From Caulobacter sp. Root343 (GTDB lineage: Bacteria; Pseudomonadota; Alphaproteobacteria; Caulobacterales; Caulobacteraceae), in assembly GCF_001425745.1 (NCBI RefSeq), contig NZ_LMDF01000006.1, forward strand, positions 600,025-664,024: DNA of 64,000 nucleotides. Direction: 5' to 3'. Below are positions 53,487 to 61,199 of the stretch, piece by piece. Under the pieces are notes generated by a model, which made no database searches, was not told where the DNA came from, and was given only the letters and a program-made list of their open reading frames with translations. Made by a program: the position numbers and the translations under genes. Numbering within the stretch: position 1 is the stretch's first letter; every line of letters starts with the position of its first letter.

Positions 53487-53668
53487 GCACGGGGTGCCCG
53501 ATCTGCGGCAAGCCGGTTGATTCCGCCTTCCGCCCATTCTGTTCCAAGCGCTGCTCGGACGTCGACCTTCAGCGGTGGCTGAGCGACCGCTATGTCGTCC
53601 CCGGCGCGGAGGACGGCGACGAGAATCCGTCCGCAAATCCCTCGTCCGAAGACATCGACAGGGAATGA
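53483..53668 (+). CDS. yacG: DNA gyrase inhibitor YacG (zinc protein)
   Basis: This 61-aa protein binds GyrB and inhibits gyrase in the studied homologues. The four zinc cysteines are present in the pattern CPICGKP...FRPFCSKRCSDVDL (Cys5, Cys8, Cys20, Cys24), followed by RWLSDRY. An acidic tail ends the protein. The start overlaps the RNase gene stop (ATGA), so it is translationally coupled. It ends the conserved block before tRNA-Phe. Confidence 0.95.
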   Translation: MSTGCPICGKPVDSAFRPFCSKRCSDVDLQRWLSDRYVVPGAEDGDENPSANPSSEDIDRE

Positions 53669-53679
53669 CAAAAGGGCGC

Positions 53680-53708
53680 TGGACTTCCCGTTCGGCCTCA
53701 CTTATAGA
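53680..53708 (+). promoter_or_regulatory. Promoter candidate for tRNA-Phe
   Basis: TGGACT (53680-53685), a 17-bp spacer, TATAGA (53703-53708). It lies about 60 bases before the tRNA. Confidence 0.6.
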
Positions 53709-53767
53709 CCCGGCTCCTCGCTGCAAGGCGAGGTCGCCAAGGCGGTTTTGATCGCCAAAGCCCGGAT

Positions 53768-53843
53768 GCCTGGGTAGCTCAGTTGGTAGAGCAGCGGATT
53801 GAAAATCCGCGTGTCGCTGGTTCGATTCCGGCCCCAGGCACCA
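53768..53843 (+). tRNA. tRNA-Phe (GAA anticodon)
   Basis: The 76-nt gene has acceptor stem GCCTGGG/CCCAGGC, anticodon loop TTGAAAA (GAA), a standard D-arm, T-loop TTCGATT, and an encoded CCA at 53841-53843. Confidence 0.97.
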
Positions 53844-54007
53844 CTTTTCTGGACGTGAAACCTCATTCCGGGTCGCCTGGCGCCACGTGGGCCGCAGGTC
53901 GGCCCCGTTGTCGTTCTTTCGTCATCGCGGCCTTTGATCCATTGGGCCGAGGTCCCATCTGCCAAGTCGGCGGGCGCCTTTCTTCATCGACCAGCGTTTT
54001 GTTGCCT

Positions 54008-54022
54008 TGCTGCAGTGCAGCA
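54008..54022. promoter_or_regulatory. 15-bp palindrome TGCTGCA-G-TGCAGCA
   Basis: Perfect 7-bp arms around one central base, about 150 bp upstream of the exbB promoter candidate. It could be an operator for an unidentified regulator. Confidence 0.4.
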
Positions 54023-54023
54023 T

Positions 54024-54050
54024 GGTTTTTCTCGTTATCTGGGAAAAACC
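54024..54050. other. Hairpin GGTTTTTCTC / GGGAAAAACC
   Basis: A 10-bp stem (one G.T pair) around GTTATCT, one base after the 15-bp palindrome, in an AT-rich patch. It could terminate tRNA-Phe transcription or fold in a small RNA. Confidence 0.4.
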
Positions 54051-54158
54051 GCCCCTATTTCCGGAAAATCCTTTTGTGCGCTGCGGTGGAGGCCGGGTGC
54101 GTGGGCCGTCTACGACGATTTTGTGCCCACACGAGCCCCTTGACGGTGCGAAAAGGGG

Positions 54159-54187
54159 TTGCCAAAGGACCACAGCCGCAATTCTAA
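54159..54187 (+). promoter_or_regulatory. Promoter candidate for exbB-exbD-tonB
   Basis: TTGCCA (54159-54164), 17 bases, TTCTAA (54182-54187). The exbB ATG is about 230 bases downstream. Confidence 0.5.
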
Positions 54188-54420
54188 CATTGCGGTAAGA
54201 CCGGAGCCCTCAACAGGGCCTCGGTCGCCCGCGCTTCGAAACGATCCTTCTGGAGGCTTGGTCCTCGTGAGGGGCGTAACGGGTCGAGCGCAGCGAAGCG
54301 GGTCCGCCAGGTTGGGAGAGCAATCGACCTCCAGGTGGGCTATTCAGAGTTAGGGTGGAGACGCTCTCGCGCGACGACCCTCGGTCCAAACGTGCTAGAC
54401 CAATCAGGAACTGGCGACAG

Positions 54421-55320
54421 ATGCTCGACATTAAACGGAAGACCCCCCTCATCGCTCTCGTCGGCGCCGTGGCGCTGATGGTGAGCGCCCCGGCTTTTGC
54501 CCAAGACGCCGCGGCTCCGGCCCCCGCGACTTCGGAAGCCGCCGCCCCCGCCGACGCTGCCGCCGCTCCGGCCGCCGCTCCGGCTCCCGAAGCTCCGCCG
54601 GCTGACGTCGCCGCTGCTGAAGGCAAGAAAAACGGCGCGCTGACCCCCGTCGGCATGTTCCTCGCCGCCGGCGCCGTCGTGAAGGTCGTCATGATCGGCC
54701 TGCTGCTCTCGTCGGTCTTCTCGTGGGTTCTGCTGCTCACCAAGATTTTCGAGTTCGCTGGCCTGAACAAGCAGTCGGACAAGTTCCTGGAAGCCTTCCG
54801 CGGCGCTCGCTCGATCGCCGACATCGCGCGCATCAGCTCGTCGGAAGAATTCGAAGGCAACCCGATGGCCGACATGGCCGCCGCCGCCTCGCAGGAAGTC
54901 GAACTGTCGCGTCAAGCGGGTCTGGCCGTCGCCGGCGAGCATCGTGACTCGACGCTGGCTCGCGCCACCTACGCCATCAGCGCGGTGCAAGCCTCGCTGG
55001 CCAAGCGTCTGTCGGGCGGCATGGTGTTCCTGGCCTCGGTCGGTTCGGCCGGTCCGTTCATCGGTCTGTTCGGTACGGTGTACGGCATCATGACGTCGTT
55101 CATCGGCATCGCGAACACCAACACGACCAACCTCGCCGTCGTGGCGCCGGGTATCGCTGAAGCCCTGCTCGCCACCGGTATCGGTCTCTTCGCCGCTATC
55201 CCGGCCGTTATCTTCTACAACTACTTCCAGACCCGTATCTCGGGTTACGGCACCCGCTCGGAAGGTTTCGTTGCTGAACTGATGAACGCCATCTCGCGTC
55301 AGCTCGACAAGGGGGCGTAA
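54421..55320 (+). CDS. exbB: ExbB (MotA/TolQ/ExbB proton channel)
   Basis: This 299-aa inner-membrane channel subunit uses the proton gradient to energise TonB. It has an N-terminal signal-like segment (PLIALVGAVALMVSAPAFAQ) and an Ala/Pro-rich periplasmic extension (about 24-75), longer than in E. coli. The three-helix core follows (VVKVVMIGLLLSSVFSWVLL; SGGMVFLASVGSAGPFIGLF continuing GTVYGIMTSF; GIAEALLATGIGLFAAIPAV). The ATG at 54421 is used because the signal begins there. It is five bases upstream of exbD. These are the only energy-transducing genes in the window and probably serve its five TonB receptors. Confidence 0.97.
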   Translation: MLDIKRKTPLIALVGAVALMVSAPAFAQDAAAPAPATSEAAAPADAAAAPAAAPAPEAPPADVAAAEGKKNGALTPVGMFLAAGAVVKVVMIGLLLSSVFSWVLLLTKIFEFAGLNKQSDKFLEAFRGARSIADIARISSSEEFEGNPMADMAAAASQEVELSRQAGLAVAGEHRDSTLARATYAISAVQASLAKRLSGGMVFLASVGSAGPFIGLFGTVYGIMTSFIGIANTNTTNLAVVAPGIAEALLATGIGLFAAIPAVIFYNYFQTRISGYGTRSEGFVAELMNAISRQLDKGA

Positions 55321-55325
55321 CACCC

Positions 55326-55757
55326 ATGGCCGCCAAACTCTCAGGCGGTGGGGGCGACAGGTTCAACGTCGAACAGAACAGCGACATCAACGTCACGCCC
55401 TTCGTGGACGTCATGCTGGTGCTCCTGATCATCTTCATGGTGGCCGCTCCGCTGGCCTCCGTGTCGATCGAAGTGAACCTGCCCGCGGCGGTGGCGAAAG
55501 CAACTCCCAACCCGCCGAAGCCAGTCTACATCTCGATCAAACAGTCGGGAGCGCTCTTCATCGGTGACAATCCGACCACGATCGACGAGATCGGGCAGGA
55601 CATTGTGAAGGGCATGGGCCGTCGCGATCCGACCAAGGAGCGCATTTTCATCCGGGCCGACGAGAAGGTTCGCTACGGGGCTTTCATGGAGGTGATGAAC
55701 ACCCTCCAGGATAACGGCTTCTACAGCGTGGCTCTCGTTGGACGGGATGATAGCTAG
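55326..55757 (+). CDS. exbD: ExbD (TonB complex proton-channel subunit)
   Basis: This 143-aa protein has an N-terminal cytoplasmic part, a single helix (VDVMLVLLIIFMVAAPL) preceded by the critical aspartate in INVTPFVDVML near residue 28, and a periplasmic domain (PKPVYISIKQSGALFIGDNP, ERIFIRADEKVRYGAFMEVM). It binds ExbB and TonB. It is five bases after exbB and 13 bases before tonB. Confidence 0.97.
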   Translation: MAAKLSGGGGDRFNVEQNSDINVTPFVDVMLVLLIIFMVAAPLASVSIEVNLPAAVAKATPNPPKPVYISIKQSGALFIGDNPTTIDEIGQDIVKGMGRRDPTKERIFIRADEKVRYGAFMEVMNTLQDNGFYSVALVGRDDS

Positions 55758-55770
55758 GTAGGGGTGCTGC

Positions 55771-56502
55771 ATGGCTGAACAACAAACGCCCGAGCATCGC
55801 CACTACGATCCGCTCACTTCGGAAGGTCCGCGTCGCAAGAAGGGTATGGGCCCCTTCGGTATCGCGCTCGTCGTGGTCTGCGGCGTTCACGCACTCCTCT
55901 TCGCCTATCTGGCGAAGCAGAAGTTCGAAGCGGTAATGCAGGAGTATTCGGACGACGCCGTGGACGTGGAGCTGCCTCCGCCGCCCCCGCCGCCGCCGCC
56001 GCCTCCTCCGCCGCCGCCGCCGACCAATGAACCGCCGCCGCCTCCGGCCGTGGTCCAGCCGCGTCCCCCGGTGGCTCCGCCGCCGGACGTGACGCCGCCG
56101 CCGCCGCTGCCGATCCCGCCCGTCGAAAAGCGGGTGGAACAGACGGCTCCGCCGGTGATCTCCGCCGTGCCGCCGGTTCCTTCGAACCCGCCGGCTCGCG
56201 CCTCGGTGATCACCCGTCCGGATTGGGCCCGCAAGCCCAACGCGGACGACATGGCCCGGTACTATCCGGACCGTGCTCAGCGGATGGAAGTCAGCGGTCG
56301 CGCGACGATCTCGTGCACCGTGACGGCCAAGGGGACTCTGGAGGGCTGCTCGATAGTGTCCGAGAACCCCGCCGACATGGGCTTCGGGGACGCCGCGCTG
56401 AAGCTGGCGCGTCTGTTCCGGATGAAGCCCAAGACCCTCGACGGCGCGCCCGTCGACGGTGGTCAGGTGACGGTCCCGCTGGTGTTCCAAGTCCCGCAAT
56501 AG
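55771..56502 (+). CDS. tonB: TonB energy transducer
   Basis: This 243-aa inner-membrane-anchored protein spans the periplasm to the receptors' TonB boxes. The anchor helix is IALVVVCGVHALLFAYLA (about 30-47), with the functional His (VHALLF) of the family. A proline-rich stalk follows (about 70-130), including 16 consecutive prolines. The C-terminal TonB domain (about 160-243) has YYPDRAQRMEVSGRATISCT and LFRMKPKTLDG, ending VTVPLVFQVPQ. The single-gene exbB-exbD-tonB order and tight spacing indicate one operon with a strong terminator after it. Confidence 0.96.
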   Translation: MAEQQTPEHRHYDPLTSEGPRRKKGMGPFGIALVVVCGVHALLFAYLAKQKFEAVMQEYSDDAVDVELPPPPPPPPPPPPPPPPTNEPPPPPAVVQPRPPVAPPPDVTPPPPLPIPPVEKRVEQTAPPVISAVPPVPSNPPARASVITRPDWARKPNADDMARYYPDRAQRMEVSGRATISCTVTAKGTLEGCSIVSENPADMGFGDAALKLARLFRMKPKTLDGAPVDGGQVTVPLVFQVPQ

Positions 56503-56530
56503 GACCTGGACCAAGGCGACAACAAGGAAG

Positions 56531-56560
56531 CGCCCCGGAGTTTCGGCTCCGGGGCGTTTT
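56531..56560 (+). terminator. Intrinsic terminator of the exbB-exbD-tonB operon
   Basis: CGCCCCGGAG / CTCCGGGGCG is a perfect 10-bp stem with TTTCGG loop, followed by TTTTCC, 28 bases after the tonB stop. Confidence 0.9.
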
Positions 56561-56657
56561 CCTTTGGGAAACGCTCGTTCGGGGCAGGCGTGTTTTCCGT
56601 TGGAAGACGCCGTTCGAGCCGAGTGCGTTTTCCTGTTAAAATCGCCTGGATCGGCGC

Positions 56658-56686
56658 TTGATTGCGCGGACCGATCCCACTAAAGA
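56658..56686 (+). promoter_or_regulatory. Promoter candidate for tRNA-His
   Basis: TTGATT (56658-56663), 17 bases, TAAAGA (56681-56686), 16 bases before the tRNA. Confidence 0.6.
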
Positions 56687-56702
56687 CAACGCCTCGCGAT
56701 AA

Positions 56703-56779
56703 GCCGCCTTAGCTCAGTTGGTTAGAGCGCTAGATTGTGGATCTAGAGGTCCTCGGTTCGAGCCCGAGAGGTGGTACCA
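56703..56779 (+). tRNA. tRNA-His (GTG anticodon), lacking encoded G-1, with A73
   Basis: The 77-nt gene has anticodon loop TTGTGGA (GTG), anticodon stem CTAGA/TCTAG, T-arm CTCGG/CCGAG, and encoded CCA. The acceptor GCCGCCT/AGGTGGT gives G1.T72, the base at -1 is A, and the discriminator is A. This is the altered alphaproteobacterial tRNA-His type that has lost the usual G-1:C73 pair. Confidence 0.96.
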
Positions 56780-56795
56780 TCGCAAGCCTTTGAAA

Positions 56796-56824
56796 AGCCC
56801 TGGGGTTCGCCCCCGGGCTTTTTT
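56796..56824 (+). terminator. Intrinsic terminator of tRNA-His
   Basis: AGCCCTGGGG-TTCG-CCCCCGGGCT stem with one mismatch, followed by a T run, 16 bases after the tRNA. Confidence 0.85.
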
Positions 56825-56927
56825 ACTGTCTCGACACCCTGGGTCGAATAGCCGACAAAAATGGCCAGAGTCGGGGATCCAAACGGCCACGCTTGGCGTT
56901 CCCCTTCCCGTATAAGGGGAACGGCGT

Positions 56928-58841
56928 ATGCAGGGCTGTAGTGGGCGTCTGGTTCGGGCCGGCGCGGCGGCGATGATTATTCAAGCCGCGGCGTCGGGGA
57001 TCGGTCATGCCCAGAACACGCCCAACGACCTGGCGGAGCTGTCGCTAGAGCAGCTTGGCGACATCCAGGTCACCTCCGTATCCAAGCGCGCCGAGACCGT
57101 GATGGACGCGCCGGCGGCGATCTATCTGATCAGCCGCGAGGACGCCCTCCGTTCGGGGGCCAACAGCCTGCCGGAACTGCTGCGCCTGGCGCCCAACCTG
57201 CAGGTCGCCCAGCGCAGCGCCAGCGCCTACGCCGTCACCGCCCGCGGCCTGAACGGCAATCCCGAGGCGCAGAACTTCTCCAACAAGCTGCTGGTCCTGA
57301 TCGACGGCCGCACCGTCTATTCGCCGCTCTATTCCGGCGTCTATTGGGACACCCAGGACGTCCTGCCGGCCGATCTCGACCGCATCGAGGTGGTCAGCGG
57401 CCCCGGAGCGACCCTGTGGGGCGCCAACGCGGTCAACGGCGTCATCAACGTCACCACGCGCGCCGCCGACGAGACGCAGGGCTGGTATCTGCAGGGCCGG
57501 GGCGGGGACCAGGACCGCAGCGCCAGCGTCCGTTACGGCGGCCGAATGGGCGCGAACGGAGCATTCCGCGTCTATGCCCGAGGCGCGCATGTGGACGCCA
57601 CGCGGACGGCCTCGGACACGTCGGCCGAGGATAGCTTTCGGCGCGGCCAAGGCGGCTTTCGGGCGGACTGGAACCTGGGTCAGGGCGAGGCGCTGACGCT
57701 GTCCGGCGACCTCTATGACGGCGCGGAGAACCTGGCCGGCGGCGGCCAGGAGGACGTCTCCGGCCGCAATCTCACCGCTCGCTGGCGGCGCGAAGCCGAG
57801 GGCTCCAGCCTGCAGGCCCAGGCCTATTACGACCACAATCGTAGGGCCACGTCCGGAGGCGGAGCCTTCGGATTGGATACCTACGATTTCGACCTGCAGC
57901 ACGCTCTTACGCGCGATCACCACCAACTCGTCTGGGGCGGCGGAATCCGGCTCAGCCGCTACGATATCCGCAACACCGACAGCTTCCTGTTCTCGCCCTC
58001 GAGCCGGACGCTGCGGCTCTACAATCTCTTTCTGCAGGATCGCTACGCTCTCACGGATCGGGCCAGCCTGACCGTGGGGCTGAAGCTGGAGGACGGGCCC
58101 TATGCCGGCCCGCAGTGGTCGCCCAGTGTCCGGTTCGCCTGGCGCGCCGCCGAAGGCGTCAGCGTCTGGGCCGCGGCCTCGCGGGCGCTGCGGGTGGCCA
58201 CGCCGTTCGACCGCGACGTGCTCGAGCGCCTGGGCGGGGTGGATTTCCTGGTCGGCGGCGGCGCCTTCCGGCCCGAGAAGCTGACGGCCTACGAGGTCGG
58301 CGGGCGGTTCAAGCCCAGCGCCCGGGCTCTGTTGTCGCTCTCGGCCTACTACAACGCCTACGATGATCTGCGCAGCATCGAGACGACCCCGGTCAGCTTC
58401 CTGCCCCTGCGCTGGGGCAACGGCATGGAGGGCCATGTCCGGGGCCTGGAGGCCTGGGGCGAGTACAGGGTCCAGCCCTGGTGGCGGCTGTCGGCGGGAG
58501 CGACCGCGCTGGAGAAGCACTTGAAGTTCAAGCCCGGGTCGAGCGGCATATTGGGCGTGGCCCAGGCCGGCGACGATCCGCGCCGGCAGGCCTTCCTGCG
58601 CTCGTCGATGGACCTGCCGCGCCGCGTCAGCCTGGACGCCGACCTGCGCTATGTTTCCGACCTGCCCGAGCCGCGCACCCCGTCCTACATGGAACTGGGC
58701 GGACGCCTGGCGTGGGCTATGAACGATCGCGCCGAGATCGCCCTGGTGGGCCGCAACCTGCTGCACGACCGCCATCCCGAATATCCGCAGGGGACGCAGA
58801 TCCCCCGCGCCGTGAGTGTGGACCTGCAATGGCGGTTCTAG
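56928..58841 (+). CDS. TonB-dependent receptor of a receptor-YfiR-kinase operon
   Basis: This 637-aa outer-membrane receptor has a signal peptide ending in GIGHAQ. After a short ELSLEQLGDIQVTSVSKRAE segment comes a plug with AAIYLISREDALRSGANSLP, LLVLIDGRTVYSPLYSGVYW and RIEVVSGPGATLWGANAVNG. The LAELSLEQLGDIQVTSVSK opening is the version typical of receptors coupled to YfiR and membrane kinases. The barrel ends AVSVDLQWRF. AAGGGGA precedes the ATG. The next gene starts inside its last codons, so the three-gene unit is translationally coupled. The ligand is unknown; vitamin B12-type and siderophore receptors share this plug. Confidence 0.93.
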   Translation: MQGCSGRLVRAGAAAMIIQAAASGIGHAQNTPNDLAELSLEQLGDIQVTSVSKRAETVMDAPAAIYLISREDALRSGANSLPELLRLAPNLQVAQRSASAYAVTARGLNGNPEAQNFSNKLLVLIDGRTVYSPLYSGVYWDTQDVLPADLDRIEVVSGPGATLWGANAVNGVINVTTRAADETQGWYLQGRGGDQDRSASVRYGGRMGANGAFRVYARGAHVDATRTASDTSAEDSFRRGQGGFRADWNLGQGEALTLSGDLYDGAENLAGGGQEDVSGRNLTARWRREAEGSSLQAQAYYDHNRRATSGGGAFGLDTYDFDLQHALTRDHHQLVWGGGIRLSRYDIRNTDSFLFSPSSRTLRLYNLFLQDRYALTDRASLTVGLKLEDGPYAGPQWSPSVRFAWRAAEGVSVWAAASRALRVATPFDRDVLERLGGVDFLVGGGAFRPEKLTAYEVGGRFKPSARALLSLSAYYNAYDDLRSIETTPVSFLPLRWGNGMEGHVRGLEAWGEYRVQPWWRLSAGATALEKHLKFKPGSSGILGVAQAGDDPRRQAFLRSSMDLPRRVSLDADLRYVSDLPEPRTPSYMELGGRLAWAMNDRAEIALVGRNLLHDRHPEYPQGTQIPRAVSVDLQWRF

Positions 58842-59404
58842 GCTCAGGGCGGCGGCGGACCGGGCCGCTGAGCCTGCTGACGGGTCTGGCGCTGTGTGTC
58901 GGCCTGACCGGTCCCGTACGGGCGGGTGACGCCTCGCTCGAATATGCGGTGAAGGCCAACTACCTCTACAAGTTCACGCCGTTCGTGGAGTGGCCGCCCA
59001 CCGCGTTCGACGCGCCGACCAGTGCGTTCAACCTGTGCGTCGCGGGGCATGATCCGTTCGGCGCCGCCATGGACCGGGTCGTTCGCGATCGGCGCGTCGC
59101 CGACCATCCGGTGATGATCATCCGCCTGCCGGTGGTGGCCAAGGGTGCGGCCTGCCACCTGCTGTTCCTGGGACGCTCGCGGGTGCAGACGCCGCAGCAG
59201 ATGCTGGCGGCGGTGGCCGGGCAGCCGGTGCTGACCGTCGCCGACCAGGGGCTCAGCGCCAAGGGCGCGATGGTCCAGTTCGTCCTGGCCGACGGCCGGG
59301 TGCGGTTCGAGATCCGGCCCGACGCCGTCCAGGCCGGCGGCCTGACCCTGAGCTCCAAGCTCCAGGCGCTGTCGGCGGCGCCGCAAAAAGGAGACAGTCG
59401 ATGA
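58829..59404 (+). CDS. YfiR-family (DUF4154) periplasmic regulator
   Basis: This 191-aa periplasmic protein has a signal peptide ending in TGPVRA. Family motifs are VKANYLYKFTPFVEWPPTAF (about 42-61), LCVAGHDPFGAAMDRVV (about 72), KGAACHLLFLGRS near 112 and FEIRPDAVQAGGLTLSSKL at the end. Two cysteines lie in the family positions. In Pseudomonas YfiR binds and silences the periplasmic domain of the diguanylate cyclase YfiN. Here the next, overlapping gene (ATGA) encodes a membrane histidine kinase with a periplasmic domain, so YfiR probably restrains that kinase. The receptor gene upstream overlaps it by 13 bases. Confidence 0.9.
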   Translation: MAVLGSGRRRTGPLSLLTGLALCVGLTGPVRAGDASLEYAVKANYLYKFTPFVEWPPTAFDAPTSAFNLCVAGHDPFGAAMDRVVRDRRVADHPVMIIRLPVVAKGAACHLLFLGRSRVQTPQQMLAAVAGQPVLTVADQGLSAKGAMVQFVLADGRVRFEIRPDAVQAGGLTLSSKLQALSAAPQKGDSR

Positions 59405-61128
59405 GCCGGAAAGGCCCGCTCGGCTGGTCGCGGACGCGTCCCGCCCTCACGCTGTCCATCGCCGTGGGCCTGGCGATCGCCATCGTGGCGGCCGCCTTCG
59501 CCATGGCCGTCTACAACGAGCACCTGAGCCAGCAGGAACGGATCCGCCAGGCGGAGGTGCAGGTGCGGATCCTGGCCGGCAGCGTGGCCGCGCCCCTGGC
59601 CTTCGACGATCGGGCGGCCACCAAGGAGTATGTCAACGCCCAGAGCTCCAATCCGGACGTCGAGGCGGTGGCCGCCTACGACATGCAGGGACGGCTGGCC
59701 GCCAGCTTCGTGCGCACGGGACCGGGTCTGCCCTCCCGAAACACGCTGGGCCCGCCGCGCAACGACGGCTCCCGCCTGGTGGTGACCTCGCCCGTGACCG
59801 AGGGCGAGACGATGCTGGGTTCGGTCTATCTGCGCACCGCGCTGGAATCGCCGGCGCGGCGGGCCATGCGCTATGCCGGCTTCGCCCTGCTGATCGTCAT
59901 GGCCGCGCTGCTGGTCGCCGTGCTGGGCGTGGCCAACGCCCGCGAGGTCGAGGCCTATCGCAAGCTCCAGGCCGAGATCCGCGAGCGCGAAAAGGCCGAG
60001 GAAGCGCTGCGCCAGTCGCAGAAGATGGAGGCCATGGGCCAGCTCACGGGCGGCGTGGCCCACGACTTCAACAACCTGCTGATGGTCGCTTCCAGCGGCA
60101 TCGACCTGCTGGATCGCACTACCGACCCGGCGCGGCGCGAGCGCCTGCGCCAGGGCGTGCGCCAGGCCATCGACCGGGGCGCCAGCCTGACCCAGCAACT
60201 CCTGGCCTTCTCGCGCCGCACGCCGCTGAAGCCCGAGGTCGTCGACATCGGCGAGCGCCTGGCCGGCATGCACGCCCTGCTGGACCGCTCGCTGCGCGAG
60301 GACGTGACGGTCGAGGTCAAGCTGCCCGCCGGCCTCTGGCGGATCGAGGTCGACGCCTCGCAGCTGGAGGTGGCGGTGCTGAACATCGCCATCAACGCTC
60401 GCGACGCCATGCCCGACGGCGGCACGATCATCATCGAGGCGCGCAACGAGCCGTCCGGTCGCCCGGACGGCGCCGGCGATCTCGTCCGGCTGGCGATCCG
60501 CGACACGGGCGTGGGCGTCGCCCCCGAGATGCTGAGCCGGGTGTTCGAGCCGTTCTTCACCACCAAGGCGGTCGGCAAGGGCACCGGCCTGGGCCTGTCG
60601 CAGGTCTACGGCTTCGCCCGCGCCTCGGGCGGCGAGGCGGGGGTGGAAAGCAAGCTGGGCGAGGGCACCACCGTGTGGCTGCGGATCCCGCGCTCGACCA
60701 AGGCGGCGACCGTCGAGCCCGCCGCCCTCCCTCCGCGACCGTCCACCTCCACCGGCCGCCATCGCATCCTGCTGGTCGAGGACGACGACAATGTCGCCCA
60801 GCTGGTCGAGGAGATGCTGCGCGAGCTGGGCTACGAGGTGGTGCGTGCGGGCGACGCCCTGGCGGCCCTGGAGGTGTTGCGCAACGACAGCGCGTTCGAC
60901 CTGGTGTTCAGCGACATGGTCATGCCCGGCGACGTCGGCGGCCTGGACCTGGCGCGCGACATCTCGCGCCTGCGGCCCAACCTGCCGGTGATCCTGACCA
61001 CCGGTTACAGCGCCGCGGCCGCCGCCGCGACCAACGAGGGGCGGCGGGTCTTGATCAAGCCCTACCGGATCGAAGCCCTGGCCGCCGAGTTCGACGCGGC
61101 CCTGTCGGGCGTCGCGCGGGCCAGCTAG
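59401..61128 (+). CDS. Membrane hybrid histidine kinase with receiver domain, YfiR partner
   Basis: This 575-aa sensor has TM1 (about 15-37), a periplasmic domain of about 120 residues resembling the CHASE8/YfiN type (VQVRILAGSVAAPLAFDDRA; SNPDVEAVAAYDMQGRLAAS), TM2 (about 158-180) and a coiled coil. The HisKA has H221 in GGVAHDFNNLL. The HATPase has NIAINARDAMPDGG, RDTGVGV and GTGLGLSQVYGF. A C-terminal receiver (about 455-570) has D505 (LVFSDMVMPG) and K553. All key residues are present. Its start overlaps the yfiR stop. In YfiBNR the equivalent protein has a GGDEF output; here the output is phosphotransfer. Downstream target unknown. Confidence 0.92.
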   Translation: MSRKGPLGWSRTRPALTLSIAVGLAIAIVAAAFAMAVYNEHLSQQERIRQAEVQVRILAGSVAAPLAFDDRAATKEYVNAQSSNPDVEAVAAYDMQGRLAASFVRTGPGLPSRNTLGPPRNDGSRLVVTSPVTEGETMLGSVYLRTALESPARRAMRYAGFALLIVMAALLVAVLGVANAREVEAYRKLQAEIREREKAEEALRQSQKMEAMGQLTGGVAHDFNNLLMVASSGIDLLDRTTDPARRERLRQGVRQAIDRGASLTQQLLAFSRRTPLKPEVVDIGERLAGMHALLDRSLREDVTVEVKLPAGLWRIEVDASQLEVAVLNIAINARDAMPDGGTIIIEARNEPSGRPDGAGDLVRLAIRDTGVGVAPEMLSRVFEPFFTTKAVGKGTGLGLSQVYGFARASGGEAGVESKLGEGTTVWLRIPRSTKAATVEPAALPPRPSTSTGRHRILLVEDDDNVAQLVEEMLRELGYEVVRAGDALAALEVLRNDSAFDLVFSDMVMPGDVGGLDLARDISRLRPNLPVILTTGYSAAAAAATNEGRRVLIKPYRIEALAAEFDAALSGVARAS

Positions 61129-61146
61129 GGCGCCAACTGGACTGTC

Positions 61147-61172
61147 GGAACGACTTTCGCCGGGGATCGGTT
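61147..61172 (+). promoter_or_regulatory. EcfG/SigT-type promoter candidate
   Basis: GGAAC (61147-61151), 17 bases, GGTT (61169-61172); or N16 with CGGTT. It lies 28 bases before the start of the 64-aa gene. Confidence 0.6.
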
Positions 61173-61199
61173 GAACTCGATCACCTCAAGGAGGAAGCC

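Larger units (their letters stand above)
53844..54420. other. 577-bp intergenic region between tRNA-Phe and exbB
   Basis: No convincing protein gene. It holds a 15-bp palindrome, a 10-bp-stem hairpin and a sigma-70-like promoter (separate entries). A 134-codon open frame starts inside the tRNA and is rejected. If the promoter is real, exbB has a leader of roughly 220 nt. Confidence 0.5.

Noticed and set aside
53783..54187. A 134-codon frame beginning inside tRNA-Phe
   Set aside because: The start lies within the tRNA and there is no protein-like pattern.
55970..56030. A CCG-rich simple repeat as a possible CRISPR or microsatellite
   Set aside because: It is the coding sequence of the TonB proline stalk; no repeat-spacer structure exists anywhere in the window.
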